A stretch of 64,000 bases of DNA from Bacillus safensis FO-36b (GCF_000691165.1 NZ_ASJD01000002.1:617097-681096); one strand, 5' to 3'; shown: positions 27,667 to 37,657, counted from the stretch's first letter. Translations and numbers: made by a program. The notes: a model not told the origin generated them from the letters alone.

Positions 27667-29733
27667 ATGGGAAAGCGTTACCCACTCGTTCACCCAAATG
27701 TGAAAGGCTTTTTGCATGGTGGCGATTACAATCCAGATCAATGGCTCCATATGCCAGAGATCATAGACGAAGATTTTCGATTAATGAAGCTTGCACACTG
27801 TCAAACATTCTCCATCAACATTTTCGCATGGAGTAAGCTAGAGCCAAAAGAAGGTCAGTATGACTTTGCATGGCTGGATGACATCATGGACCGCTTAGCA
27901 GCGCAGGGGGCACACGCCATTCTCGCAACGCCAAGCGGAGCAAGACCTGCTTGGCTGTCACAAACATACCCAGAAGTATTGCGCGTCGAAGCGAATCGTC
28001 AGCGTAACTTACATGGACTGCGCCATAATCATTGCTTTACCTCTCCTGTTTATCGAGAAAAAACGAACGCACTCAACCGGCTGCTGGCGGAACGCTACAA
28101 GGATCATCCCGCACTGATCATGTGGCACATTTCAAATGAGTACGGCGGCGAGTGTCATTGCGACCTGTGCCAGGAAGCATTTCGAGACTATTTGAAGGAC
28201 AAATACAATCATGATCTTGAGGCTTTAAATCAAGCATGGTGGACAGGATTTTGGAGCCATACGTATAGTGATTGGTCACAAATCGAGTCACCTGCACCGC
28301 ATGGGGAGCACATGATTCACGGCATGAACCTGGATTGGAAGCGCTTTGTCACAGCACAAACGATCAATTTTTATCAAAATGAAATTAAGCCGCTGCGGGA
28401 ATTGACGCCTCATATCCCAGTAACCACGAACTTTATGGGCGACTATCCGCATATGCGTCCATTCCTTGGGCTGGATTATCATCAATTTGCAAAAGAGGTC
28501 GATGTGATCTCATGGGATAGCTATCCTGCTTGGCATAGCGGCAGAGAAACAACGGCCGAATTAGCATCAAACGTTGCCTTTGTACATGATTTGTATCGTT
28601 CCTTAAAGGACGGACAGCCGTTTCTCGTCATGGAGAGTACGCCTAGCCTTGTAAACTGGCATGAAGTGAACAAGGTCAAACATAAAGGCATGGCACACCT
28701 TTCTGCCATGCAGGCAATTGCCCACGGATCAGACTCCGTACTATATTTCCAATGGCGGCAAGGCCGAGGCGCCTCTGAGAAATTCCACGGTGCCGTTGTC
28801 GATCATTCTGGCCATGAACATACGCGTGTGTTTCAAGAGGTAGCTGATCTAGGGAAACAACTGGAGCAGCTGCAGCCAATTGCGGGCACGTCCGTTCAGC
28901 CAGAGGTCGCCATCATTTACGATTGGGAAAATCACTGGGCCATTGATGATGCGCAAGGCTTAAATAACACAAACAAACGCTATGTAGAGGCTTGTCAAAC
29001 TCACTATCGAAGCTTTTGGAAAAAAGGCATCCCTGTTGACATTGTCGGAATGGAAAAAGATTTCTCATCCTATCGTGTGCTCATTGGGCCAATGCTCTAC
29101 ATGATCAAACCAGGCGTTGCAGAAAAAATTGAAGCCTTTGTCAAAGAGGGCGGCATTTTTATCGCGACTTACTGGAGCGGCATAGTCGACGAAAATGATC
29201 TCTGTTTCCTCGGCGGTTTTCCTGGTCCTCTCCGCCATGTACTTGGCATTTGGGCAGAGGAAATCAACACATTGATGCCTGATGAACATGTGTTAATGAC
29301 CACAGGGAATGGACGCACCTATCATGTCGGACAATACTGCGAATCCATACACCCTGAGACGGCCTCTGTGCTAGGGCATTTTGAGAATGGCTGCTACGAA
29401 GGACAGCCGGCCCTGACTGTCCGTTCATTAAAAAGAGGGAAAGCATACTATATGGCCTCAGAAAATGAGCAGGCTTTTTATGATGAATTTTACGAAGACC
29501 TTATCGCAGGTATTGGCATACAGCCCGTCCTATCCACTGCAATTCCAGAAGGAGTCAGTGTACAAAAACGAACAGACGGTACGCAGGACTATGTGTTTTT
29601 GATGAATTTCACAGAAGAGCAGCAGAACATATCACTAGATTCAGAGGCAAGTTATGAGAATATGCTGACTGGACAGCAAGTGTCTGAGCAGCTTCAACTT
29701 GATCCTTACGAGTATGTCATCTTGAAAAAATAG
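27667..29733 (+). CDS. ganA: Intracellular beta-galactosidase (GH42) GanA
   Basis: 688 residues, the length of B. subtilis GanA. GH42 barrel with acid/base Glu158 (HISNEYGG) and nucleophile Glu323 (LVMESTPSLVNW). Cys123, Cys163, Cys165 and Cys168 form the family zinc site. No signal peptide. It degrades imported galacto-oligosaccharides to galactose. Last gene of the gan operon, followed by a terminator. Confidence 0.9.
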   Translation: MGKRYPLVHPNVKGFLHGGDYNPDQWLHMPEIIDEDFRLMKLAHCQTFSINIFAWSKLEPKEGQYDFAWLDDIMDRLAAQGAHAILATPSGARPAWLSQTYPEVLRVEANRQRNLHGLRHNHCFTSPVYREKTNALNRLLAERYKDHPALIMWHISNEYGGECHCDLCQEAFRDYLKDKYNHDLEALNQAWWTGFWSHTYSDWSQIESPAPHGEHMIHGMNLDWKRFVTAQTINFYQNEIKPLRELTPHIPVTTNFMGDYPHMRPFLGLDYHQFAKEVDVISWDSYPAWHSGRETTAELASNVAFVHDLYRSLKDGQPFLVMESTPSLVNWHEVNKVKHKGMAHLSAMQAIAHGSDSVLYFQWRQGRGASEKFHGAVVDHSGHEHTRVFQEVADLGKQLEQLQPIAGTSVQPEVAIIYDWENHWAIDDAQGLNNTNKRYVEACQTHYRSFWKKGIPVDIVGMEKDFSSYRVLIGPMLYMIKPGVAEKIEAFVKEGGIFIATYWSGIVDENDLCFLGGFPGPLRHVLGIWAEEINTLMPDEHVLMTTGNGRTYHVGQYCESIHPETASVLGHFENGCYEGQPALTVRSLKRGKAYYMASENEQAFYDEFYEDLIAGIGIQPVLSTAIPEGVSVQKRTDGTQDYVFLMNFTEEQQNISLDSEASYENMLTGQQVSEQLQLDPYEYVILKK

Positions 29734-29740
29734 TTGAAAG

Positions 29741-29763
29741 AAGCGTCCATTTATTGGGCGCTT
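29741..29763 (+). terminator. gan operon terminator
   Basis: AAGCGTCC / GGGCGCTT stem (one wobble) with a 7-base loop, followed by TTTGATTT. Confidence 0.75.
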
Positions 29764-29896
29764 TTTGATTTAATAAGTCTAAATACCCATATTAATCATT
29801 GTGAACTTTAATCGTTATTTTTATCTAAATTTTTTTACAATATTTGATGCCGCGACACGACTGGTCCCTCCATCCTTTTTTACCATTGTATAGGTA

Positions 29897-29910
29897 TGAA
29901 AGCGGTTGCT
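29897..29910 (+). promoter_or_regulatory. cre-like site upstream of the CitMHS gene
   Basis: TGAAAGCGGTTGCT matches TGNAANCGNNNNCA except for the last base. A second candidate follows at 29985. Confidence 0.4.
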
Positions 29911-29984
29911 TCATACTCATAAATTTGATAACCTTTTTTTTCAATGCAGCTGTGGGAATGCATTGGATGAAAAGTATAGACAAA

Positions 29985-29998
29985 TGTAAACGGTTTAT
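29985..29998 (+). promoter_or_regulatory. cre-like site just upstream of the CitMHS ribosome binding site
   Basis: TGTAAACGGTTTAT; the core agrees with cre apart from the last two bases. Its position next to the start suggests catabolite repression by roadblock. Confidence 0.45.
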
Positions 29999-30016
29999 TT
30001 GTAGGGGGAGGGGCTT

Positions 30017-31345
30017 ATGTTAACGTTTGTTGGATTGATGATTATTTTAACGATTGTTGTGCTGCTGATTTGGGGGAAAGCAAGTCCAATTGTCGCCATG
30101 GTCATGGTGCCATTAATAGGGGCACTCATTGCGGGATTTGGGATCAATGACATTCAAACCTTCTTCGAGGAAGGGATTATCAAAGTATTGCCGGTGGCGA
30201 CCATGTTTATCTTCGCCATTTTATTTTTTGGTATTTTGCAAGATACAGGGTTCTTTGAACCTGTAATTAAAACTTTAATCAAGCTGACAAAAGGAAATGT
30301 TGTCACAGTTGCAATGGGAACTGCTTTGATTGGGGTGATTGCACACTTAGACGGCGCAGGGGCTACGACCTTTTTATTAACTGTACCTGCACTGCTTCCG
30401 CTTTATAAAAAATTACATATGAGTCCTTATTTACTGCTGTTATTAATCGGGACGAGTGCTGGATTAACCAATATGATTCCATGGGCTGGACCGACTGGAC
30501 GGGCAGCAAGTGTCCTGAATATGGACCCCTCTGAGCTTTGGGTGCCACTCATACCAATTCAGCTCATTGGCGTTGTGCTCGTGTTAGGAATGGCATTCAT
30601 TTTAGGAAAAAGGGAAGAAAAACGAATTCGGGTGAAAATTGCTGCAAATGAAATAGCTGCTGTTCAACTAGAAGGCGCTGATTGGGATCGAGCCATTCAA
30701 TCTATTAGTGAAACTGGAGATGCCACTTTAAAGCGTTATCATCTCATTTGGGTGAACCTTGTTCTGTTTTTGTGTGTTGTGGTACTTCTCGTATTGAACG
30801 TGATGCCTGCTAGTTTTATGTTTATGATTGGCCTGTCACTTGCACTGTTGATTAACTTTCCGAATGTGAATCTACAAATGGAAAGGATCAAGGCCCACGC
30901 ACCTAGTGCGCTGATGATGGCGGCTGTCATTTTCTCCGCAGGGTCATTTTTAGGAATTCTTGAAGGCACAGGGATGCTAAAAGCCATTGCAGTGGACAGT
31001 ATTCACATTTTACCAGCCTTCTTGCTGCCGTTTTTACATATTATTGTCGGTATGCTTGGAGTACCGCTTGATATGCTGACAAGTACAGATGCCTATTATT
31101 ACGCCCTTCTGCCAATTGTTGAATCCATTACATCTGAAGTTGGCGTACCAGGTACTTCTGCGGCATATGCCATGATGATTGGGAACATCATCGGAACCTT
31201 TGTCAGCCCGCTTGCTCCCGCTGTTTGGCTCGCCGTAGGTCTTGCAGGGGTTGATATGGGGAAACACATCCGCTACTCCTTCTTTTGGATGTGGGGATTC
31301 AGTATTATCCTTCTGTTTGTGGCGATGCTGATTGGCATCATTTAA
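30017..31345 (+). CDS. CitMHS-family metal-citrate/proton symporter
   Basis: 442 residues, about 12 hydrophobic segments, CitMHS family (similar to B. subtilis CitH/CitN and YraO from memory). The conserved AHLDGAGATTFLLTVPALLP segment is visible near residue 110. It would import citrate complexed with a divalent cation. No CitS/CitT two-component genes are adjacent. Two cre-like sites upstream suggest repression by preferred sugars. Start ATG after AGGGGGAGGGG. Confidence 0.8.
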   Translation: MLTFVGLMIILTIVVLLIWGKASPIVAMVMVPLIGALIAGFGINDIQTFFEEGIIKVLPVATMFIFAILFFGILQDTGFFEPVIKTLIKLTKGNVVTVAMGTALIGVIAHLDGAGATTFLLTVPALLPLYKKLHMSPYLLLLLIGTSAGLTNMIPWAGPTGRAASVLNMDPSELWVPLIPIQLIGVVLVLGMAFILGKREEKRIRVKIAANEIAAVQLEGADWDRAIQSISETGDATLKRYHLIWVNLVLFLCVVVLLVLNVMPASFMFMIGLSLALLINFPNVNLQMERIKAHAPSALMMAAVIFSAGSFLGILEGTGMLKAIAVDSIHILPAFLLPFLHIIVGMLGVPLDMLTSTDAYYYALLPIVESITSEVGVPGTSAAYAMMIGNIIGTFVSPLAPAVWLAVGLAGVDMGKHIRYSFFWMWGFSIILLFVAMLIGII

Positions 31346-31349
31346 AAAG

Positions 31350-31379
31350 AAAGACATGCGCAGATATGCGCATGTCTTT
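31350..31379. terminator. Bidirectional intrinsic terminator
   Basis: Perfect 12-bp stem AAAGACATGCGC / GCGCATGTCTTT with loop AGATAT, between convergent genes. Confidence 0.9.
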
Positions 31380-31386
31380 TCTTTCA

Positions 31387-31815
31387 TTATGAAGGATATT
31401 CACTTGTGTGAATGTCTGAATTCGGCTTTCTAATAAGAGACATTAATCCAATGATAAACAATAGAACCATTGGAGCGAATGCAAGGCCAACTGTTCCAAT
31501 TAAAAGAGTCACAGCAGAAACCAAGAAAAGAATACCTGAAAGCACGGCACGACGGTCAGTTTTCAAGAAAATCACACCTACAATCGACAGCACAGCCGCA
31601 ATTGCGGAAACGACCATAAACTGAGTACCAAATGCATTGACAGAAGCTTGAAGTGTTTCAATCGGCAATGTTTCCCCTTCCTCTTTTAACACTTCATTGA
31701 TTTCATCATAAAATGATGGACCCACAGAAAGGATTAATGCCCCAAACCCGACACCAATGGCATTGAGGACAATACTAATAATCCCCATAATTTTTTCACC
31801 TTTACGTTTAATCAT
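31387..31815 (-). CDS. Small membrane protein, DUF4064-like
   Basis: 142 residues with about four hydrophobic segments and a short polar tail, resembling DUF4064 proteins of Bacilli (remembered). No function is known. It follows the ABC permease by 24 bp with an AGGAGGT ribosome binding site, so it is probably the last gene of the ABC-2 unit and may be an accessory subunit. Confidence 0.65.
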   Translation of the reverse strand: MIKRKGEKIMGIISIVLNAIGVGFGALILSVGPSFYDEINEVLKEEGETLPIETLQASVNAFGTQFMVVSAIAAVLSIVGVIFLKTDRRAVLSGILFLVSAVTLLIGTVGLAFAPMVLLFIIGLMSLIRKPNSDIHTSEYPS

Positions 31816-31839
31816 ATGTAAACCTCCTAAAAAGTTAAA

Positions 31840-32790
31840 TTAACCTGTTTTCACTTCTCGCTTTTGAAAGACGATTAAGGCAATGGCTAAGAAAATAGCC
31901 CAATAGATGACTAGGACAGTTAGTGAGAATCCTAGGGACATACCTTCGATAACAGTAACCTGTTCCATAAAGTATTGGGATGGATCGTTTGCAAATAACA
32001 GATATTTTGACCAATCAAAGAAGAGCATTAAAATACCTGTGACTGATCCACCCACAATATACGCTAACACACTAATGGCAATGGAGATAGCCTCACTTCT
32101 AAACACTGTAGAAATGGCGAACGAAAGGGTTCCCAAAACGACAAACATTGCACAATGAGCGAGATAATAATAGACCATATTGGCAAACTGTGAACGTTCA
32201 ATCACTTCACCATTTTGATACACCAAATTCACATAATCAGTGTTAAGTCCAAAGAAAATAGCACCCAATATGAATGACAAGATAAATAGCACCACAACAA
32301 GTAAAAGAGCATACAGCTGCACCGTAATATATTTAGATATTAGGATCTTTAGCCTTGATGGTGGACGAATCAATAATAATTTAATTGTACCATGCTTGTA
32401 TTCAGCCGATACAATGGTGGAAGCAATAATGATCACAAACACACCGACTAGTTGAAGTAAATTGGCGTTTGTTTTCACATAGTCCCATACACTGTCGCTA
32501 AACTGATCAGCCGGCGGCAAGTTATGCTTGATTCGATAATCATTAATAGTGATCTCTTTTTCAAGCTCTCTTTTAAAGAAACCATTCTCTGTCTCTTTGA
32601 GCTCCTTCTTGTTTTCCTTATTCATCATTTCTAGCTGAGTTTTCCAATCACCTGAAGCTTGATCTTTGTCATTTGTTTTCACTACAAAGATCAGCGTGGC
32701 AACCATACCTAATACAAGAAGCCCAACCATAATCCAAGTTCCAACACGATAACTGATTTTCATCCACTCGTTTTGAATGAGGCGAATCAT
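31840..32790 (-). CDS. ABC-2 type transporter permease
   Basis: 316 residues: one N-terminal transmembrane helix, a ~90-residue polar extracytoplasmic part, then five hydrophobic segments. This is the layout of ABC-2/NatB-like or BcrB-like permeases used for bacitracin-type resistance and similar export. The ATG at 32790 overlaps the ATPase stop by 4 bases. Substrate unknown. Confidence 0.8.
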   Translation of the reverse strand: MIRLIQNEWMKISYRVGTWIMVGLLVLGMVATLIFVVKTNDKDQASGDWKTQLEMMNKENKKELKETENGFFKRELEKEITINDYRIKHNLPPADQFSDSVWDYVKTNANLLQLVGVFVIIIASTIVSAEYKHGTIKLLLIRPPSRLKILISKYITVQLYALLLVVVLFILSFILGAIFFGLNTDYVNLVYQNGEVIERSQFANMVYYYLAHCAMFVVLGTLSFAISTVFRSEAISIAISVLAYIVGGSVTGILMLFFDWSKYLLFANDPSQYFMEQVTVIEGMSLGFSLTVLVIYWAIFLAIALIVFQKREVKTG

Positions 32791-33716
32791 ACGTCTGCCT
32801 CCTTTTTACCTGTTAAGCTTAAGAACTTATCTTCTAAGGTTTGTTTTTCAATTTTGATCTCGTACAAATGAATAGACGCGCTGCTCAAATGACGGATTAA
32901 TTCTGGCATTTTTTGTTCTGGCATAGAGAAAAATAAGTACTGCTCCTCTTCTCTTACAGTGACGCCTTCCTCAAATGCACCAATGAGCTTCTGTGCTTCT
33001 TCAAGCTCCCCTGCTGCCACCTTCATTCGATAATTAACCAAATCATCCTGCTTCGTCTCAGCACGCTGATCCTCAATCGCAATCAGCTTTCCTGTTTGGA
33101 TAATTGCAAAGCGATCACACATCAATTCCATCTCTGACATGAGGTGACTTGAAACAATTACAGCCAGCCCTTCTTCCTTCGCAAGCCTTCTCAAGTAATC
33201 TCGTATCATTCGAATTCCCTCAGGATCAAGTCCATTGGTCGGCTCATCTAAGATTAGCAGTTTCGGTCTATGTATGAGTGCCTGCGCAATGCCCAATCGC
33301 TGTTTCATCCCTAATGAAAATGTACGCACACGTTTATGTTTCACATGCTGTAAGCTGACTAGCTCTAACAGCTCATCAATTCGCGCTTCATCCACTTTCC
33401 CATTCATTCTGGCAAAGTGAACAAGATTTTGTCTTGCCGTTAAATGATTATACATTTCTGGATTTTCAATAATCGCACCGACATGTTGGATAGCATGCTG
33501 ATAGGAGGTTTGAATACTATGACCATTAATCAGAATGTCACCAGATGTAATGGGAGAAAGACCGACCATCATACGAATGGTTGTTGTTTTCCCTGCACCA
33601 TTTGGTCCTAAGAAGCCAAAGACTTCGCCCGCTTGGACAGAAAAGCTCAAGTCTTGAACAATCTTTTTCCCGTGAATATGCCTAGATACATTATGCAGTT
33701 CTAAAACGTTCGTCAC
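32787..33716 (-). CDS. ABC transporter ATP-binding protein (BcrA/YxlF type)
   Basis: 309 residues. Walker A GPNGAGKTT (37-45), signature SLGMKQRLGIAQA, Walker B LLILDEPTNGLD. A C-terminal ~90-residue extension is typical of the bacitracin-resistance/DRA family. I use the GTG at 33716 after GGAGAGG; an ATG at 33746 would add ten residues of non-family sequence. It forms the exporter with the coupled permease. Confidence 0.85.
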   Translation of the reverse strand: MTNVLELHNVSRHIHGKKIVQDLSFSVQAGEVFGFLGPNGAGKTTTIRMMVGLSPITSGDILINGHSIQTSYQHAIQHVGAIIENPEMYNHLTARQNLVHFARMNGKVDEARIDELLELVSLQHVKHKRVRTFSLGMKQRLGIAQALIHRPKLLILDEPTNGLDPEGIRMIRDYLRRLAKEEGLAVIVSSHLMSEMELMCDRFAIIQTGKLIAIEDQRAETKQDDLVNYRMKVAAGELEEAQKLIGAFEEGVTVREEEQYLFFSMPEQKMPELIRHLSSASIHLYEIKIEKQTLEDKFLSLTGKKEADV

Positions 33717-33954
33717 GTTACCTCTCCTTCTGTGTCTAAGTATCATCTATCATTCTATTTCCTGATAAACTCCATGATCCGTCAAAAATAGAAGAACACT
33801 TCCATATGGTACAGCAATGCCCAAAAGTTGTGAAGGGGATTAGCCGAAATTTACCGAATCATCTGCCTTTTTTAAGGTAGGGTTAAGGTAATGATTTAAA
33901 AAACTCTAATTCTATATTACTTAAAGACTGTGGGATTCAAAATGCGCTCCCGCC

Positions 33955-34476
33955 TTACTCTCGTAACATAAATATATAATAGAGGCATGCAATAAGATGT
34001 AAAGATAAGTCCCCCTGTTTTTTTTCAATACTCACTGTTGCAGGAGGTATTATTTTATCGTATGTAATTTCAGCTATCGTCTGCTCTGAGCTTTCTAATC
34101 TTACACGATTATTGGCAAAACCCTTCTTTAGATAATATGTAGTATCATCTATTACTAATTTCATCATTGGATTTATTTTGATTTTAGTTCTATCTTCTAA
34201 TATTAACTTTCCTTTATCTTTACATTCTATCACCCAGTTTGAACGAAACATGGATTGGAGGGATTTATTTTCAATAGCTGTTACAACCATATTAGAATTC
34301 GAATCCATTACCTCAACATTCACATAAAACTCATCAAATATGTAATCAATCAACTTTTCCACTTTATTTGTATAAAATCTTTTTATAAATCCAATGTTAA
34401 CACCATCTTTATTAATAATTGGTATACATTTGGTCGTTTTTTTGATTACAGGCTTCTTAAAATACCCAAACTCCAT
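33955..34476 (-). CDS. Conserved-looking protein of unknown function, possible tubby/LURP-one-like fold
   Basis: 173 residues, AT-rich gene. The pattern of short beta-strands ending in a hydrophobic C-terminal helix (LSLHLIACLYYIFML) faintly resembles LURP-one/tubby-like proteins of Bacilli; this is a weak guess. Start ATG at 34476 after GGGAG; a TTG at 34506 is less likely. It stands alone between the ABC unit and the PhnA-like gene. Confidence 0.55.
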   Translation of the reverse strand: MEFGYFKKPVIKKTTKCIPIINKDGVNIGFIKRFYTNKVEKLIDYIFDEFYVNVEVMDSNSNMVVTAIENKSLQSMFRSNWVIECKDKGKLILEDRTKIKINPMMKLVIDDTTYYLKKGFANNRVRLESSEQTIAEITYDKIIPPATVSIEKKQGDLSLHLIACLYYIFMLRE

Positions 34477-34602
34477 TTTTATCTCCCATTTATTTTTTGG
34501 ACTCAATTAATTTATGAAATGTTAAGCTTAAATTATTCCAATAATGTATACGGATATTCCTTTGAATAGTTCCTCATCATTTTAAAAACTGTATAAAAAT
34601 AT

Positions 34603-34654
34603 AAAACACCTAATTTATTAAGGGATATGTTTCCTTTAACAATTTAGGTGTTTT
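34603..34654 (-). terminator. Long terminator hairpin after the PhnA-like gene
   Basis: AAAACACCTAA... pairs with ...TTAGGTGTTTT over about 20 bp with mismatches (CCTTTAACAA versus TTATTAAGG inner arms). It is 84 bp beyond the stop at 34739. Confidence 0.65.
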
Positions 34655-34738
34655 TTGTACAACTATAACATTCTTATACTTATTTCTTGCTCAGATTTAG
34701 CCTTCATCGGCAAGTTCTAATAGTATAGCTCTTTTTGT

Positions 34739-35077
34739 TTATATCTTCTTCACAAACTCTGATTTTAATTTCATTGCGCCGAAGCTAGGAATTTTACAAT
34801 CAATGTTATGATCGCCTTCAACTAAACGAATGCCTTTGACCTTCGTTCCTATTTTCAAAACGGATGATGAGCCTTTTACTTTTAGGTCTTTAATGACAGA
34901 GACCGTGTCCCCATCACTTAACAGGTTCCCATTCGCATCTTTGACAACAAGCTGTTCCTCTGCCGCTTGTTCTTGTTCAAGTGACCATTCATGCGCACAT
35001 TCAGGGCAAATCAGCAAACTGCCGTCCTCGTATGTATAAGGTGAGCTGCACGAAGGACAATTCGGTAGATTAGACAT
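34739..35077 (-). CDS. PhnA/YjdM-family zinc-ribbon protein
   Basis: 112 residues (E. coli PhnA 111). N-terminal zinc ribbon with CPSC (11-14) and CPEC pairs, then the PhnA domain ([35 protein letters not shown]). Despite the name, a phosphonate role is not established for this family. Start ATG at 35077 with GGAGG upstream. Single-gene unit. Confidence 0.85.
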   Translation of the reverse strand: MSNLPNCPSCSSPYTYEDGSLLICPECAHEWSLEQEQAAEEQLVVKDANGNLLSDGDTVSVIKDLKVKGSSSVLKIGTKVKGIRLVEGDHNIDCKIPSFGAMKLKSEFVKKI

Positions 35078-35170
35078 TTTTGTTTCCTCCAACTTTCTAC
35101 ATCATTTATATCGATTTTACCACATTTCTTATAGAAGGAATGTGATAGAAAAGGAAACATTTTTCATCGT

Positions 35171-36310
35171 TTACTTCTTTCTTCCAATTTTTAACGCAGC
35201 CGCGATATTCCGAGCTGTTCTTTCTACATGAAGATTCGCATCTTGTATCGCCTCAGAAAGAGAGGTAATACCTGGAACGATACTAAACAGTGCATCAATT
35301 CCATGATCGTGTACGACTGCACTGTCTTTTGCAAGAGAGCCTGCGATGCCAATCACAGGCAGATGATACTGCTTCGCTGCTTTGGCTACGCCGATTGGTG
35401 TTTTTCCAAAAATGGTCTGCCGGTCAATTCGGCCTTCTCCCGTAATGACAAGGTCTGCCTCCTTGATGACGTCATCAAAATGAACAGCCTTCAGCACAAT
35501 ATCGATTCCTCTTTGCAAATCCGCTTGTAAAAAGCCTAATAAACTCGCACCAAGCCCTCCTGCCGCTCCTGCCCCTGCTGCATCTCCAAAAGAGACATTG
35601 AACTGCTTTTCAGCTACTTGTGCAAAATGAGCCAGATTCTTGTCTAACACTTGAACCATTTCTTCATCTGCTCCTTTTTGAGGACCGAAAACAGCAGACG
35701 CTCCTCTCTCACCCGTTAAAGGATTATCCACATCACAAGCCGCCTCCAGACGGACGGATTGCAGTCTTGGATCGAGTCCAGATAAATCAATTGAAGCTAA
35801 TTGATGAAGTGCCCCGCCGCCTGACGTCAGGGAATGTCCTGTGTTATCAAGGAAAGCTGCACCTAATCCTTGCATCATCCCAACACCGCCATCATTTGTT
35901 GCACTTCCGCCAAGCCCAATGATCACATGCTTCGCTCCTATATCCAGCGCTGCAAGTATTAATTCACCCGTTCCTCTCGATGTCGTCCATAACGGATTAC
36001 GTTTTTCTCGGGGTACAAGATGTAAACCAGAGGCTGCAGCCATCTCTATGACAGCAGTCTGACCGTCTCCTAACATGCCAAAAAAGGCATTCACTGGCTC
36101 ACCAAGCGGGCCCGTGACCACTTGATGAACAATGTGTCCGCCCGTCGCATCAACCAACGATTGAACGGTCCCCTCACCTCCATCTGCCATTGGCAGTTTG
36201 ATATACTCTGCGTTTGGCAAAACAGAACGAAATCCTCGTTCAATGGCACATGCTGTCTCATAAGCAGACAAACTTTCTTTAAATGAATCTGGTGCGATCA
36301 CAATTTTCAT
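35171..36310 (-). CDS. glxK: Glycerate kinase GlxK
   Basis: 379 residues of the GckA/GarK glycerate kinase family: starts KIVIAPDSFKESLSA and contains GLGGSATNDGGVGM and VITGEGRID. It phosphorylates D-glycerate to a phosphoglycerate for entry into glycolysis. Located 29 bp after a GntP-type permease and behind a CdaR-type regulator, forming a glycerate or sugar-diacid utilisation unit. B. subtilis GlxK (YxaA) is the likely counterpart. Confidence 0.88.
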   Translation of the reverse strand: MKIVIAPDSFKESLSAYETACAIERGFRSVLPNAEYIKLPMADGGEGTVQSLVDATGGHIVHQVVTGPLGEPVNAFFGMLGDGQTAVIEMAAASGLHLVPREKRNPLWTTSRGTGELILAALDIGAKHVIIGLGGSATNDGGVGMMQGLGAAFLDNTGHSLTSGGGALHQLASIDLSGLDPRLQSVRLEAACDVDNPLTGERGASAVFGPQKGADEEMVQVLDKNLAHFAQVAEKQFNVSFGDAAGAGAAGGLGASLLGFLQADLQRGIDIVLKAVHFDDVIKEADLVITGEGRIDRQTIFGKTPIGVAKAAKQYHLPVIGIAGSLAKDSAVVHDHGIDALFSIVPGITSLSEAIQDANLHVERTARNIAAALKIGRKK

Positions 36311-36339
36311 CCTAAAGCCCCTCTTTTCTTGTCATGTCC

Positions 36340-37611
36340 TCAGCCAAACAGCTGGAAAACGCCAAAAATAATGGTTGATACAACGGTTAACGTCAAACCG
36401 ATTAATGATTCAAAAGGCATGAGCTTCAAACGCTCTTTGATATCCATTTGAACACTTCCTGCTGTTGCATGGAAAAAGCTCCCGTGCGGCATATGGTCAA
36501 GCACTGTTGCGCCAGCATGAATCATGGCTGCCCCTGAAAGAGCAGATACACCAAGCCCAATCAGCGTTCCGCTAAACACACCACTCGCGACCGCCGTTCC
36601 TGCTGTTGTCGAAGCAGTCGCGGCTGACATAAATATCCCTGAAGTTGGCGCAAGTAAATATGGAGGTAAACCCGAGGCATCCAGTGCCTGAATAAACACA
36701 TCTTTTAAGGACGAATTCGATACGATTCCTGCTAGTGTACCTGTCCCTAATAACATGATTGCGACACCTGACATTTTATGGAGCCCCGACATCGCATAAT
36801 CATTGAGAAATTTCCCTTTTTTCATGAAAAGAGCACCTACAATCCCTCCAATCGGTAAGGCGATCATTGGGTCTATATTGATTTGAAAAAGCGGTCTTAA
36901 AGCCAACAATAAAATGGTAACCAGCGGACCAGCCAGTGCTTGAAAAAAAGCAGGTATTTGAACTTTATTTTGCCCAGTTTCCTCTTCGAGAACGGGTGTC
37001 CCTTTGTTTGCAAGCTTTTTAGCTAATACATATGTAACAGCCAACCCGAACACAGCTGGAATGATTCCTGCAGCCATCATTGAAGTCAGAGGTACACCAA
37101 AAGCGTCTGAAGCGGCAATAGCATTCGGATTCGGTGACATGATATTTCCTGCCTTCCCGCCTCCAATCATAGCAAGGAGAATCCCCGTTTTTGAGAGCTT
37201 TGCGCGTTTGGCAATGGCAAGTGCGATTGGCGCTACCGTAATAACCGCAACATCTACAAAAACGCCTACTGTTGTTAAAATCATCGTTGCAAGAGCGAGT
37301 GCTAATAGTGCCCTCGCCTCACCAAGCCTTCTCACAATGGCCTCAGCGATAGATAACGCTGCACCTGATTCAATGAGAACACCAGCCAGTACACCTGCGG
37401 CCATAATTCTAAGGACAGCCGGAATCATGTCCTTAGCACCTTCCATCATAACGTTGACGGTCTGAACAATGTCTACACCGCCAACCAATCCGCCTATAAA
37501 TGCACCTGCCAGCATGCCATAAGCAGGTGATACTTTTTTTAGAATGAGAACAATCGCGATCACAAGCGCCGCCAAGGCTCCCAGAGTACTTACCGTTACA
37601 TCTGCATCCAT
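36340..37611 (-). CDS. GntP-family permease, probable glycerate transporter
   Basis: 423 residues, about 12-13 hydrophobic segments, GntP family. Next to glycerate kinase and a sugar-diacid regulator it probably imports glycerate or a related hydroxy acid (inference). Start ATG at 37611 after AGGGGGAT; a TTG two codons upstream is not preferred. Operon with glxK. Confidence 0.8.
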   Translation of the reverse strand: MDADVTVSTLGALAALVIAIVLILKKVSPAYGMLAGAFIGGLVGGVDIVQTVNVMMEGAKDMIPAVLRIMAAGVLAGVLIESGAALSIAEAIVRRLGEARALLALALATMILTTVGVFVDVAVITVAPIALAIAKRAKLSKTGILLAMIGGGKAGNIMSPNPNAIAASDAFGVPLTSMMAAGIIPAVFGLAVTYVLAKKLANKGTPVLEEETGQNKVQIPAFFQALAGPLVTILLLALRPLFQINIDPMIALPIGGIVGALFMKKGKFLNDYAMSGLHKMSGVAIMLLGTGTLAGIVSNSSLKDVFIQALDASGLPPYLLAPTSGIFMSAATASTTAGTAVASGVFSGTLIGLGVSALSGAAMIHAGATVLDHMPHGSFFHATAGSVQMDIKERLKLMPFESLIGLTLTVVSTIIFGVFQLFG

Positions 37612-37643
37612 TCTCAATCCCCCTAAAAATATCTTTCTCCAAT

Positions 37644-37657
37644 TGTAAGCGTTTACC
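37644..37657 (-). promoter_or_regulatory. cre site upstream of the glycerate operon
   Basis: TGTAAGCGTTTACC (plus strand), 13 of 14 positions of TGNAANCGNNNNCA, 33 bp before the permease start. Expected to give CcpA-mediated repression. Confidence 0.65.

Noticed and set aside
37004..37465. Long plus-strand frame opposite the GntP-type permease
   Set aside because: Ala/Ile/Thr-rich mirror of a membrane protein gene; no independent signals.
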